34,719 nucleotides of DNA from DASQPR01 sp035713725 (GCA_035713725.1 DASTMZ010000005.1:1-34719); one strand, 5' to 3'; shown: positions 24,235 through 32,503, counted from the first letter of the stretch. Notes: generated from the sequence alone by a model not told the origin. A program made the numbers and translations.

Positions 24235-26214
24235 CTACTCCTCCTCGGACCTGCCCGACTTCAGTCCCTGCGAGATCAGCTCCATGACCGACGAATCTTG
24301 CAGCGTCGTCACGTCGCCGAGCGCACGGTTCTCGGCGACATCGCGCAGCAGTCGCCGCATGATCTTGCCGGACCGGGTCTTGGGCAGCTCGGGCACGAGC
24401 ATGATCTGCCGCGGCTTCGCGATCGGGCCGATGGTCTTCGCGACATGATCACGCAACTCGTCGGGGAGCGTGTCGGTAACCTCGGTGGTGCCCCGCAGCA
24501 TGACGAACGCCACGATCGCCTGCCCGGTCGTCGGGTCGGTTGCTCCGACGACGGCGGACTCGGCCACCTTCGGGTGGCTGACCAATGCGGACTCGACCTC
24601 GGTCGTGGAGATGTTGTGACCGGAGATCAGCATCACGTCGTCGACTCGGCCGAGCAGCCAGAGGTCGCCGTCGTCGTCGCGCTTCGCGCCGTCGCCAGCG
24701 AAGTAGATCCAGTCGTCGCCCGTACCGGCACCGGCGCCGAACCGGGACCAGTAGGTGTCGAGGAACCGCTGATCGTCGCCCCAGATGGTGCGAAGCATGC
24801 CCGGCCACGGCTCTCGCAGCACGAGATATCCGCCGCCGCCGTTCGGCACCGACCTCGCGGTGTCGTCCACGACGTCTGCCTCGATGCCAGGCAGCGGACG
24901 GGTCGCGGAGCCGGGCTTCGTGGAGGTGACGCCCGGCAGCGGGCTGATCATCTGGCCACCGGTCTCGGTCTGCCACCACGTGTCCACCACCGGGCACTGC
25001 CCGCGCCCGATGGTCTCGCGGTACCAGATCCACGCCTCCGGGTTGATCGGCTCACCGACCGTACCGATGATGCGCAGCGACGACAGGTCGAAGCCCTTCG
25101 GGAACTCGTCGCCCCACTTCATCATCGTGCGGATCAGGGTCGGCGCGGTGTAGATGACGGTCACGCCGTATTTCTGCACCAGCTCCCAGAACCGTCCCTT
25201 GTGCGGGGTGTCCGGGGTGCCTTCGTACATGACCTGCGTGGCACCGTTGGACATCGGTCCGTACACGATGTACGAGTGGCCGGTAACCCAGCCGATGTCG
25301 GCCGTACACCAGAAGATGTCGGTCTCCGGTTTGTGGTCGAAGACCGCGTTGAATGTGTAGTTGACGTGCGTCAGGTATCCGCCCGTGGTGTGCAGGATGC
25401 CCTTCGGCTTCGCGGTCGTGCCGCTCGTGTAGAGGATGAACAGCGGGTGCTCGGAGTCGAACGGCTGGGCTTCGTGCTCCGTTGACGCGGTGTCCACCGC
25501 GTCGTGCCACCACACGTCGCGGCCCTCGGTCCAGCCGACGTCCTGCCCGGTGCGGCGTACGACCAAGACGTGCTCGATGCTCGGGCACCGCGCCACCGAG
25601 TCGTCCACGATGGGCTTCAATGCCGCCGGGTTGCCGCGGCGGAAGCCGCCGTCCGCCGTGATGACGAGCTTGGCGTCCGCGTCCTGGATGCGGCCGGACA
25701 GTGATTCCACCGAGAAGCCGCCGAACACGACGCTGTGCGGAGCGCCGATGCGGGCGCACGCGAGCATCGCGATGGCGGCCTCGGGAATCATCGGCATGTA
25801 AATGGCGACGCGGTCACCCGCGGTGATGCCGAGCGACATGAGTGCATTGGCCGCCTGGCACACCGACCGGTGCAGGTCGGCGTAGGTGATCGTCCGAGTG
25901 TCGCCGGGCTCGCCTTCCCAGTGGAGCGCGACCTTGTTGCCGCGGCCGGCCTCGACGTGCCGGTCGAGGCAGTTGTAGGCCATGTTCAACTGACCGCCCA
26001 CGAACCACTTGGCGAACGGCGGCTTCGACCAGTCGAGCACCGTGTCCCACGGTTTGGCCCAACTCAGGCGCCTTGCTTGCGTCTCCCAGAACCCGAGGCG
26101 GTCGGCCTTCGCCTCGTCGTATGCCGCCGCGGTGACGTTCGCGTGAGCGGCGAGATCCGCCGGCGGGTCGAATCTGCGCTCCTCGCGTAGCAGGTTTTCC
26201 AGCGTTTCGCTCAT
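24235..26214 (-). CDS. acs: Acetyl-CoA synthetase (AMP-forming)
   Basis: The enzyme activates acetate in two steps, through acetyl-AMP, to acetyl-CoA. The 659 residues match the family. Motif A3 is YTSGTTAKPKG (262-272), with alanine 268 where many homologues have glycine. DTWWQTETGG is the A5 motif that contacts the adenylate. The C-terminal domain carries LPKTRSGKIMRRLLR, in which K617 is the lysine that is reversibly acetylated in Acs enzymes, which switches activity. GGAG lies eight bases before the ATG. It is transcribed away from the Fic-like gene, and a strong terminator follows it. A palindrome-like GTGGG-CT-CCCAC lies at 26241-26252 in its leader. Confidence 0.97.
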   Translation of the reverse strand: MSETLENLLREERRFDPPADLAAHANVTAAAYDEAKADRLGFWETQARRLSWAKPWDTVLDWSKPPFAKWFVGGQLNMAYNCLDRHVEAGRGNKVALHWEGEPGDTRTITYADLHRSVCQAANALMSLGITAGDRVAIYMPMIPEAAIAMLACARIGAPHSVVFGGFSVESLSGRIQDADAKLVITADGGFRRGNPAALKPIVDDSVARCPSIEHVLVVRRTGQDVGWTEGRDVWWHDAVDTASTEHEAQPFDSEHPLFILYTSGTTAKPKGILHTTGGYLTHVNYTFNAVFDHKPETDIFWCTADIGWVTGHSYIVYGPMSNGATQVMYEGTPDTPHKGRFWELVQKYGVTVIYTAPTLIRTMMKWGDEFPKGFDLSSLRIIGTVGEPINPEAWIWYRETIGRGQCPVVDTWWQTETGGQMISPLPGVTSTKPGSATRPLPGIEADVVDDTARSVPNGGGGYLVLREPWPGMLRTIWGDDQRFLDTYWSRFGAGAGTGDDWIYFAGDGAKRDDDGDLWLLGRVDDVMLISGHNISTTEVESALVSHPKVAESAVVGATDPTTGQAIVAFVMLRGTTEVTDTLPDELRDHVAKTIGPIAKPRQIMLVPELPKTRSGKIMRRLLRDVAENRALGDVTTLQDSSVMELISQGLKSGRSEEE

Positions 26215-26514
26215 CAGCGCGCTCCAGATCGATGCGTTGGGTGGGCTCCCACAAAGCAGGCTAGTCCCGATATTGGTCGCGTGGCGATACGAAGTTCCGC
26301 GGGAGAAGCCTGCCAGTGCTGCGCATATCTTGCCGCTGGTGGGCAGTATCGATCAAGGCCGCGCACGCGACGCGCATTCGATGCACAGAATGCCGCGACC
26401 ACCATGCCGACGGCGACACCATCCGGTGCGCGGACGTCTTACCGGCATCTCAGCAAGACGCGGCCCAAGGCAGCGGCAAGCGAACACCGCAAAGGCTCCG
26501 GCTACCGTGAGCGT
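26215..26514. promoter_or_regulatory. Divergent intergenic region, acs / Fic-like gene
   Basis: These 300 bases must hold the promoters of both flanking genes. The only element I can point to is the near-palindrome GTGGGCTCCCAC at 26241-26252, 27 bases upstream of acs. Sequence composition is less GC-rich than in the genes. No ORF in it has support. Confidence 0.5.
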
Positions 26515-27264
26515 GTGACGGATCCGCTCGCCGGAGTCATCGACTTGCCCGATTGCCACGAGGCATTCGATGCCGCTCGAGGCGCGGTGGACTCCGCACT
26601 TCGCCATCGCGCATTGCGTGGTCGCGCTACAGCGGGCGCGATCGCCGCCGAGGTTGCGCTGCGCTCGGCCGTCGCCAGCGCGGCACTTGAGGATCACAGG
26701 TACGACGTCGAGGCGGTACGCGACGGAACGGTCACCGACACCGTCGTACAAGGTGCACTGCGGGTCGCCGGAGCCGTCGACGGACTGACGAGTACATGGG
26801 CCGTGGCACCACGTCAGGCGCTGGCGCGACTGCACACGTTGGCCGCTCGGGATGCCGTACCCACGGATGACCTCGGCCGGCCGCGCGCGGACCCGGCGGT
26901 GTCGGCGCGTCTCGACACGCTCGCGAAGATCGTGACCGGCACGGCAGCGCCCGCGATGGTGGTTGCCGCTGTCGTGCACGGTGAGCTGCTGGCGTTGCGT
27001 GCGTTCGCGGGACCGTCCGGCGTGGTGGCCCGCGGCGCCGCACGGCTCGTGTTGATCGGCGGTGGGCTGGATCCGCGTGGGCTGCTCGCGGTCGAAGTCG
27101 GTCACCTCGCGCGCGAGCCCGAATATCGCGGCGCCGCCGGCGCGTTCGCCACTGGCACTCGCGACGGACTGCGCGCCTGGCTGAAGCATTATGCGGCGGC
27201 CGTTTCGACAGCCGCCGACGAGCTCACGTCGATCGCGGACGGCGTTGTCGCTGCGAAGCGTTGA
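26515..27264 (+). CDS. Fic-like protein with degenerate active-site motif
   Basis: The GTG at 26515 gives 249 residues; earlier in-frame starts add unconserved sequence. No strong ribosome-binding site is seen, so the start is uncertain. The region VTDPLAGVIDLPDCHEAFDAARGAVD and a downstream AAVVHGELLALRAFAGPSGVVARGAARLVLIG resemble Fic-fold proteins found next to acs in other actinomycetes, often annotated loosely as oxidoreductases. A true Fic enzyme has HPFx(D/E)GNGRxxR; here the corresponding stretch reads LRAFAGPSGVVAR, without the catalytic histidine or GNGR. AMP-transfer is therefore unlikely. A link to Acs control is an inference from gene position only. Confidence 0.7.
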   Translation: MTDPLAGVIDLPDCHEAFDAARGAVDSALRHRALRGRATAGAIAAEVALRSAVASAALEDHRYDVEAVRDGTVTDTVVQGALRVAGAVDGLTSTWAVAPRQALARLHTLAARDAVPTDDLGRPRADPAVSARLDTLAKIVTGTAAPAMVVAAVVHGELLALRAFAGPSGVVARGAARLVLIGGGLDPRGLLAVEVGHLAREPEYRGAAGAFATGTRDGLRAWLKHYAAAVSTAADELTSIADGVVAAKR

Positions 27265-27636
27265 CCGCCTCGGCCGCGGAACGGCTGGCTCGACGGGACC
27301 GCTTGCGGGCAGACGGACGGCGCCTCACTGCCGAGGCGCCGTCATCATCACACGTCAAACCTGGTTACCAGGCGTGCCTCACAATCGTTGCCGGCGGTCC
27401 TTTGAGGTGCCGCCGCAACATGCCTCCCGCGGCTGGTCGCGCGTGGGTGCCAGGTTGCCGTGCCACGGAGCTTGCGCACCTCGCCGCTCGCAGCGGCATT
27501 TGGTTTCGTGATGTTCTCGTGTCTCGCGTTTTGCTCCGCACTTTTCGTTGTACGCCGCTTCGCCCAAGGTCGCCAGGGTCCTCGTCGATTGTGTGACAGC
27601 CGATTACGGATGTGTTCGATGAGTCGCGCGGCGCGG
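27265..27636. other. Intergenic region without a supported gene
   Basis: The 372 bases between the convergent Fic-like and HAD genes contain the terminator at 27317-27342. The rest is less GC-rich (especially 27480-27560) and carries only short ORFs without ribosome-binding sites or recognisable products. I see no tRNA or small RNA signature. Confidence 0.6.
27317..27342. terminator. Terminator of the Fic-like gene
   Basis: ACGGCGCCTC (27317-27326) and GAGGCGCCGT (27333-27342) form a perfect 10-bp stem with a 6-base loop, 52 bases after the stop. Confidence 0.75.
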
Positions 27637-28467
27637 TCAGACGATGAGGAGCTCGGACGTGCGCGTGGCGAGGTCGGCCGCGAGGCGCCGCCGATGCCGG
27701 CCGTAGAGGATGACGCAGACGGCCACGCCGAGGCCGACGCCGAGGGCAGCGGCCGCGACCGGGACCGCGGGGCGATCACGGAGCCGCCGGCTAAGCGGGA
27801 TCGGATGGCGGAACTCAAGCAACGGCCACCCACGTTCTACGGCGATCTTGCGAAGGCTGCGACCCGCGTTCACCGCGGTAGGTCGGCCGACGGCCTCGAG
27901 CAGCGGTAGATCCGACATCGAATCGGAGTAGGCGTAGCACTCCGCGAGATCCCAGCCGCGCTTGGCGGCGAGTTCCCGCACCGCGGCCACCTTGTTCGGG
28001 CCGGCGTTGTAGAACTCCACCTCGCCCGAGTAGCGGCCGTCCTTGACGACCATCCGCGTGGCGAGAATGTCGTGGACGCCGAGCTGCTCGCCGATCGGGC
28101 GGACCATCTCTTCACCGGACGCCGAGACGAGCACGACGTCGCGGCCGGCCCGGATGTGTTCGTCGATCAGCGCGGCCGCCTCGGCGTAGACATACGGCGT
28201 GATCAGCTCGGACAGCGTCTCGTTGACGATCTGCTGCACCTGCTCTACGGACCAGCCCTTGCACAACGTCGCGAGGTGGTCGCGGATCCTCGCGATCTGC
28301 GCGTCGTCCGCGCCGCCGAGCTTGAACATCAGCTGGGCGTACCCGGACTTGATCACGTCGCGGCGGTTGATCAGGTGCTCGCGGTAGAACGGCCGGCCGA
28401 ACGCGAGCGCGCTCGACTTCGCGATGACGGTCTTGTCAAGGTCGAAGAACGCCGCAGCGGATGTCAC
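27637..28467 (-). CDS. HAD-IB family phosphatase with C-terminal membrane anchor
   Basis: This is a haloacid dehalogenase-type phosphohydrolase of the SerB/IB subgroup. The nucleophile motif is FDLDKT (D9 and D11 in FFDLDKTVI). Motif II is VLVSASGEEM, and the magnesium-binding motif is AYSDSMSDLPLL. One transmembrane helix (AAAALGVGLGVAVCVIL, about residues 236-255) near the C-terminus and a basic tail suggest an inner-membrane anchor with the enzyme in the cytoplasm. The start was placed at the GTG at 28467, giving 276 residues; an upstream frame to 28638 is unconserved. It corresponds in position to Rv3661 beside ssd. The substrate is unknown. Confidence 0.88.
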   Translation of the reverse strand: MTSAAAFFDLDKTVIAKSSALAFGRPFYREHLINRRDVIKSGYAQLMFKLGGADDAQIARIRDHLATLCKGWSVEQVQQIVNETLSELITPYVYAEAAALIDEHIRAGRDVVLVSASGEEMVRPIGEQLGVHDILATRMVVKDGRYSGEVEFYNAGPNKVAAVRELAAKRGWDLAECYAYSDSMSDLPLLEAVGRPTAVNAGRSLRKIAVERGWPLLEFRHPIPLSRRLRDRPAVPVAAAALGVGLGVAVCVILYGRHRRRLAADLATRTSELLIV

Positions 28468-28475
28468 GGCCGGAA

Positions 28476-28481
28476 AGTCTA
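28476..28481 (-). promoter_or_regulatory. Probable -10 box of a leaderless transcript for the HAD gene
   Basis: TAGACT on the minus strand ends eight bases before the chosen GTG, and no ribosome-binding site is visible. This is the arrangement of leaderless mRNAs, which are common in actinomycetes. No clear -35 box is seen. Confidence 0.4.
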
Positions 28482-28636
28482 ATCGGGCGACCGCCGGGTT
28501 TACCGTCGCGCTGGGTGTCAGCGGTGATCGCGCTGTGTTGCTCCGGTGCCGGAGCCAGCGAAAATATTGACGCAGATGGACGCCAAATCGGTGTGTTGAA
28601 CGCGTTCGGGCCTCGACGTGTAGGGAGAAATCGTGC

Positions 28637-28888
28637 ATGCTAACGATGACGACACAGGGTGCCGTCCGTCACATCCCAGATGGTTCAGTCACATCTGAGC
28701 GATGCGAGTGCATGGACTCTCGGCGGTTGTTGCGCCCCCCGCATGGCCGCTGGGCGGTTCGGCTCACCCCCCCGGAGCCGAGCCCCGACGACCCCCGCCA
28801 CCCCCCCGGCGGGGGTCGTCCCATCTCCGGCACAGGTTCGCCACCAGGGCGGATGCCCGATCGGCCACGATCCTGCCCGTTGACATAG
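28637..28888 (+). CDS. Possible small ORF (83 aa), unsupported by homology
   Basis: AGGGAG lies nine bases before the ATG. The 83-residue product (starting MLTMTTQGAVRHIPDG) is Pro/Arg-rich in its second half, which is dictated by the C-rich hairpins. Third codon positions are less GC-biased in the first 25 codons than in real genes here. It could be a leader peptide or no gene at all. Confidence 0.25.
   Translation: MLTMTTQGAVRHIPDGSVTSERCECMDSRRLLRPPHGRWAVRLTPPEPSPDDPRHPPGGGRPISGTGSPPGRMPDRPRSCPLT
28759..28820. repeat. Twin hairpins with the same C-rich loop; G-quadruplex motif on the minus strand
   Basis: TCGGCTC/GAGCCGA (28759-28765, 28775-28781) and GACGACCCCCGCC/GGCGGGGGTCGTC (28787-28799, 28808-28820) form two perfect stems of 7 and 13 bp. 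Each loop is built from ACCCCCCC. On the minus strand this gives four G-runs of 7, 5, 4 and 7 with spacers of 4, 5 and 9 bases. Confidence 0.75.
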
Positions 28889-29041
28889 AGGCTCGCCTCA
28901 CCCCGTGTCGGCGCAGACTGGCGCAGCGCAGCGCGCTGCCATGCCGCTGAGGGAGTCTTTGGCTTCGGGCCGGGCAGCCGTACGCACCGCGCAGGTGTTG
29001 GATGATCCTGGTCGGCGCGTGAGGGGATCGGTGGTTGTCCG

Positions 29042-29918
29042 GTGAGTAGGGTTCGTCGGGTCGCGCTCGATCCGTCGGAGGTCCGGCCGGGTTCGACGTT
29101 GCAACCGATCGCCCGGTTTGTGGTTGAGCACGACGGCGTGGCACAAGCGTCGGTGGTGTTGGGTCGCGCGGAGATCTTCGAGCGTGAGCCCGCAGAGTAC
29201 GCGGTGGCGCGCCTGAACTGGGCAGCAGGCGGTCTGGACGCCGCTCGACAGGTAGTAACGGCCGCCGTGAACTCGGCTCCGCTAGGTGAAGCGGTCTACC
29301 TGCCAGTCAACGCAGCGGTGAGTCCAGACCACGCCGACGTTCGCGGCATTGCCGAGGCGAGCGGCCTCCGGTTGTTCCAGGAGAAAGAGAGCTTCCGGTG
29401 GGTCGACACCGGCCAAACGCTGCCCGAGCCCGCTGGTCTGCGGCTAGCGCCGATGTCGCAGATCGGGCGAGGCGCGTTCGTGCCCGTGATCGCGCCGTGC
29501 CTGGCCCACACACTGGACCGGAGCGACGCCCTTGTGTTCGGTAGGCATTCGCCCGAGCAGTGGGTCACGCGATTCCTTGACCACCACGCTTGTGCGGCGG
29601 ACACCGAGTCGTGGCTGTACGCCGAGACGACGGCCGGTGTCCCGGTCGGGTTCGTGGGTCTCGGGGAACGGCTAGGTGATCCGGGGGTCGGTACGGTCGT
29701 CCTCATTTGGTGTCCTACCGGAGCAGCGTGGTCACCGCTACGTGGATGAGCTCCTCCTCGCCGCCTACCGAGCCGCCCGGGCACGTGGGTTTGTCGCGGT
29801 GCTGTCCCTTGTGGATGTGAACAACCGCCCGATGATGGCGGCGATGTACCGGTCTGGCGCGGATCCCAACGCCGATCCCTGGCACAAATGGCTCTACACC
29901 ACGACACGTGGCGCATAG
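29042..29918 (+). pseudogene. GNAT-family acetyltransferase, frameshifted by one extra T
   Basis: The first frame (29042-29749) encodes an N-terminal GNAT-like region ending in ETTAGVPVGFVGLGERLGDPGVGTVVLI. The conserved acetyl-CoA-binding part (GVLPEQRGHRYVDELLLAAYRAARARG, then VDVNNRPMMAAMYRSG) continues in the +1 frame to 29918. Removing one T from TTT at 29706-29708 restores a single reading frame of 291 residues. The break lies before the pyrophosphate-binding loop, so the shifted product would be inactive. The start is GTG with no strong ribosome-binding site. A sequencing error is the main alternative to a true mutation; nothing suggests programmed frameshifting. Confidence 0.8.
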
Positions 29919-29936
29919 CACGTGGCGCATAGCACG
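29905..29936 (+). repeat. 14-bp tandem repeat at the GNAT stop codon
   Basis: CACGTGGCGCATAG occurs twice in a row, followed by CACG. The first copy ends with the TAG stop of the restored GNAT frame, so the gene end is duplicated. Confidence 0.85.
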
Positions 29937-29937
29937 G

Positions 29938-29977
29938 TGCCAGCAGAGATCCGGTGAGAACCTGACACCAACTGGCA
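29938..29977. terminator. Weak hairpin between GNAT and CtaG-like genes
   Basis: TGCCAG (29938-29943) and CTGGCA (29972-29977) enclose a smaller GGTG/CACC pair. It lies between convergent genes and may serve both, but the stem is interrupted. Confidence 0.3.
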
Positions 29978-30003
29978 GTCTTGTCCGCTCATCGGCTTAC
30001 GGA

Positions 30004-30978
30004 TCACCGGCGTAAGCGCGACGGATCGGTCTCCCACCATGGCCGTTGCATGCCGTCATCCGGCTCAACCCGCGGCGTACCCGTGGCGTCTGTCGACGCG
30101 ACTACCGAGACGCGCGCCGCGGCCTCCTGCTCGTCGAGCTCGCGGTCGACCTCGGCGGTCTGCTGCTCGTCGTCGTGGATCCACTTGCGGAACAACGCGG
30201 CGAGGAACGGGAGGCCGGACAGGTCGCCGAGGATCCAGAACGCTGCGCCGCCGATTTGCTGATCCGCCGATGGGCTCGGTCCCCAGTCGCGGACCACTTG
30301 GTAATGATCGAGCCCCACGATGGTGTGGCCGAGCATCAGCAGCAGGCCGAGCCCACCGTCGAAGATCACTTCGGCGAACGTGATCCACATCGACACCAGC
30401 ACCGGATAGACGTGCGGCACTGGATCGACCTGCAGACGCGTCCAGTAGTAGATCCAGCCGACTCCGACTAGCCAGAACGTGACGAGCGTGTCGACCGGTC
30501 CGCCGCGCAACACGGCGTCAAAGACCGGCGTGAAGAACAGCACGAACGGTGTGCCCAATAACAGCGCCGAGACGACCGCGGGGAACGTGACGAGCTTGGC
30601 GAACCTGCTGCGCCCGATCCGGGCGAGGCGCTCGCTCGCGCGCCGGGGGAGCGCACGCAAGAGCAGCGTGATCGGCATGCCGAGGGCCAGGAAGAGCGGC
30701 GTGACCATCAGCAGCAGCACGGTCTGCATGGCGCGTGGCCAGAACAGCAACGTGTCGTAGGTGCCGAGGAACGACATCGTGCACGTGACCCACGAGCCCA
30801 GCCCGGCCACCAGGAAGAACACGGTGCGAGCGGCGGGCCATCGAAGGCCGCGACGTGTCACGCACCGCACGCCCGCTGCGTAGCCGACGCCAAGAACGGT
30901 GACCGCGATCGCGACCGGCAGGTCGAGTGACCACGCCGTGAAGACCTCCGTCGTGGTCAGGGGCGACACGGCCGTCAC
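30004..30978 (-). CDS. CtaG-family (caa3-type) cytochrome c oxidase assembly membrane protein
   Basis: The protein has seven or more hydrophobic helices and matches the caa3_CtaG family of putative oxidase assembly factors. Landmarks are FLGTYDTLLFWPRAMQTVLLLMVTPLFLALGMPITLLLRAL and VDTLVTFWLVGVGWIYYW. HTIVGLDHYQVVRDWGPSPSADQQIGG, with conserved histidines, is also typical. The frame is open upstream, but that part is implausibly Arg/Ser-rich. GTG codons at 30978 and 30969 are the likely starts (324 or 321 residues), and neither has a ribosome-binding site. TATCGT seven bases before the GTG at 30969 could be a -10 box of a leaderless message. The charged C-terminal tail is about 50 residues. 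A metal-delivery role is inferred from the family. Confidence 0.82.
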   Translation of the reverse strand: MTAVSPLTTTEVFTAWSLDLPVAIAVTVLGVGYAAGVRCVTRRGLRWPAARTVFFLVAGLGSWVTCTMSFLGTYDTLLFWPRAMQTVLLLMVTPLFLALGMPITLLLRALPRRASERLARIGRSRFAKLVTFPAVVSALLLGTPFVLFFTPVFDAVLRGGPVDTLVTFWLVGVGWIYYWTRLQVDPVPHVYPVLVSMWITFAEVIFDGGLGLLLMLGHTIVGLDHYQVVRDWGPSPSADQQIGGAAFWILGDLSGLPFLAALFRKWIHDDEQQTAEVDRELDEQEAAARVSVVASTDATGTPRVEPDDGMQRPWWETDPSRLRR

Positions 30979-31031
30979 GATACGCGCGGTTTTTGTGGGT
31001 ACGCCGTCGGCCGACCGAGCTGGCCCGATCC

Positions 31032-31060
31032 GGCGAGCGATGTGCACATGCACCCTCGCC
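31032..31060. promoter_or_regulatory. Inverted repeat in the ctaG-like / ssd divergent region
   Basis: ATGTGCACAT (31040-31049) is a perfect palindrome that lies inside an outer pair GGCGAG (31032-31037) and CTCGCC (31055-31060). It is 54 bases upstream of the CtaG-like start and 85 bases upstream of ssd, so it could be an operator for both. Confidence 0.35.
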
Positions 31061-31144
31061 ATCCACGGATTCCATGATCGCTCGCGCCGAGAACGAATCG
31101 TGTGCGCCACCGTGGTCCGGTCACCCGAGCGAAGGGAGCGCCCG

Positions 31145-32503
31145 ATGGCCCGCACACGACGGCCGGTCACCGGTGCGGCCGCGCGCCTCGCCGGTGACGG
31201 GGAGCCGCCGGACACGCTCGGCCGTCCGGCGGCTCCGTTGACCCCGTCGGGGCGGCCTCGGCCGCATCCGCTATTCGTCACAGCCGACGCTGAGCTGCTA
31301 GATGACCTGCTGCGCCTCGCTGCCCAGGCGGGCGTGACCCCGGATGTGGCGCCGGACCCGGCCGACGCCCGTCCGTGGTATGCGCAGGCCGCTCGCGTGT
31401 TCATCGGCGCGGACATGGCGGAGCCCTGCGCGCGCGCCGGGCTGCCCCGACGGTCAGGCGTTGTTCTCGTGATGCGCTCCGGGTCGGGCACGGCGTCGGA
31501 CGGAGTGGACGACGTGCCGTGGGGGGTGCCCGACCTGCCGTGCGGCGAGCAGGCGCCGGCGTGGATGGCGTCGCCCCACCATTCGTCGTCGGATATCGCG
31601 CCGCCCGGTTGGGAGCCGGTGGTCGGATCGCACGGCGCGTCAGCGTCTGGTGGGCGTGCCGCAAGCGGGGAGGATGCCGACGCGTGGCGCATCGCGCACT
31701 GGCTGGGTGCGGATCACGTCGCCGTGCTACCGGCGGCCGAAGCTTGGCTTAGTGACCAGATCGCCGCGATGACATCTGGCGTGGCGCCCGGTCGAGTGGT
31801 GGCGGTCGTCGGCGGTCGGGGCGGCGCGGGTGCGTCGGTGCTTGCCGGTGCGCTCGCCGTCACCGCCGCTCGCCGTGGGTTGCGGACCATGCTCATCGAC
31901 GGCGATCCGTTGGGCGGCGGCGTGGATCTCGTCCTCGGCTGGGAGTCTCTGGACGGCCTCCGCTGGCCGGCGCTGTCGCAGGCAAGCGGACGCGTGCCGG
32001 CGCCGGCTCTGGTCGACGCGCTACCCGGTCGATCCGAATTGGTCGTGTTGTCCTGGGATCGCGGCGAACCGACCACCGTGCCACCAGAGGCGATGCTCGC
32101 TGCGCTCGACGCCGGACGACGGGGACGTGACCTGACGGTGGTAGACCTGCCGCGTCGCGTCGACGACTCGTCCACTCTCGCGTTACGCGGCGCAGATCAG
32201 GTCTACCTCGTCGTACCAGCGGAGTTGCGCGCCTGTGCCGCGGCAGGTCGGGTCGCGGCGACGGTCGGGCCACATTGCGCCGCGTTGTCCGTGGTCGTGC
32301 GTGCGCCCGCCGCCGGTGGGCTCGCCGTGAAGGACGTGGTTGCGGCACTCGGGTTGCCCTACGCGGGAACCATTCGCAGCGACCCGCGAGTGCGAAGTGC
32401 CCTGGAGCGCGGCGAGCCGCCGGCCGCGGCCGGACACGGTCCCCTTGCGGCGCTGTGTGAGCGGCTCCTCGACGTTGTTCTGCCGATCGAAGGAGCGGCC
32501 TGA
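31145..32503 (+). CDS. ssd: Septum site-determining protein Ssd / TadZ-CpaE-like ATPase
   Basis: The ATG at 31145 follows AAGGGAG by six bases and gives 452 residues. An N-terminal receiver-like domain (about 40-110, LFVTADAELLDDLLRLAAQAGV) is followed by a MinD/ParA-like domain (about 215-450). The P-loop is deviant, GGRGGAGAS (223-231): both signature lysines of the usual KGGxGKT/S are missing, as in Ssd of Mycobacterium tuberculosis. VVDLPRRVDD fits the switch II region. The family localises Tad pilus machinery or affects septum placement. The gene overlaps tadA by one base (TGATG) and heads the operon. Confidence 0.88.
   Translation: MARTRRPVTGAAARLAGDGEPPDTLGRPAAPLTPSGRPRPHPLFVTADAELLDDLLRLAAQAGVTPDVAPDPADARPWYAQAARVFIGADMAEPCARAGLPRRSGVVLVMRSGSGTASDGVDDVPWGVPDLPCGEQAPAWMASPHHSSSDIAPPGWEPVVGSHGASASGGRAASGEDADAWRIAHWLGADHVAVLPAAEAWLSDQIAAMTSGVAPGRVVAVVGGRGGAGASVLAGALAVTAARRGLRTMLIDGDPLGGGVDLVLGWESLDGLRWPALSQASGRVPAPALVDALPGRSELVVLSWDRGEPTTVPPEAMLAALDAGRRGRDLTVVDLPRRVDDSSTLALRGADQVYLVVPAELRACAAAGRVAATVGPHCAALSVVVRAPAAGGLAVKDVVAALGLPYAGTIRSDPRVRSALERGEPPAAAGHGPLAALCERLLDVVLPIEGAA

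Larger units (their letters stand above)
28468..29041. other. Hairpin-rich region without a secure gene
   Basis: This 574-base stretch between divergent genes holds several inverted repeats: GCTCCGG-TG-CCGGAGC (28540-28555), GAACGCGTTC (28598-28607) and two larger hairpins (28759-28781 and 28787-28820). A small ORF with a good ribosome-binding site (28637-28888) crosses the hairpins. TTGACA at 28880-28885 could be a -35 box for the gene at 29042, but no matching -10 is obvious. Confidence 0.5.

Noticed and set aside
27265..27636. tRNA or small RNA gene in the spacer
   Set aside because: No T-loop signature (GGTTCRANYCC) or cloverleaf could be found on either strand.
29690..29720. Programmed ribosomal frameshift in the GNAT gene
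   Set aside because: No slippery heptamer or downstream structure is evident; a simple T insertion explains it.
29676..29918. Independent 80-codon gene after the GNAT frame
   Set aside because: Its content is the missing C-terminal half of the same GNAT domain; one base removed joins the two.
30979..31692. N-terminal extension of the CtaG-like protein
   Set aside because: The extension is Arg/Ser/Pro-rich, opposite the well-supported 5' half of ssd, and would exceed the family length by over 200 residues.
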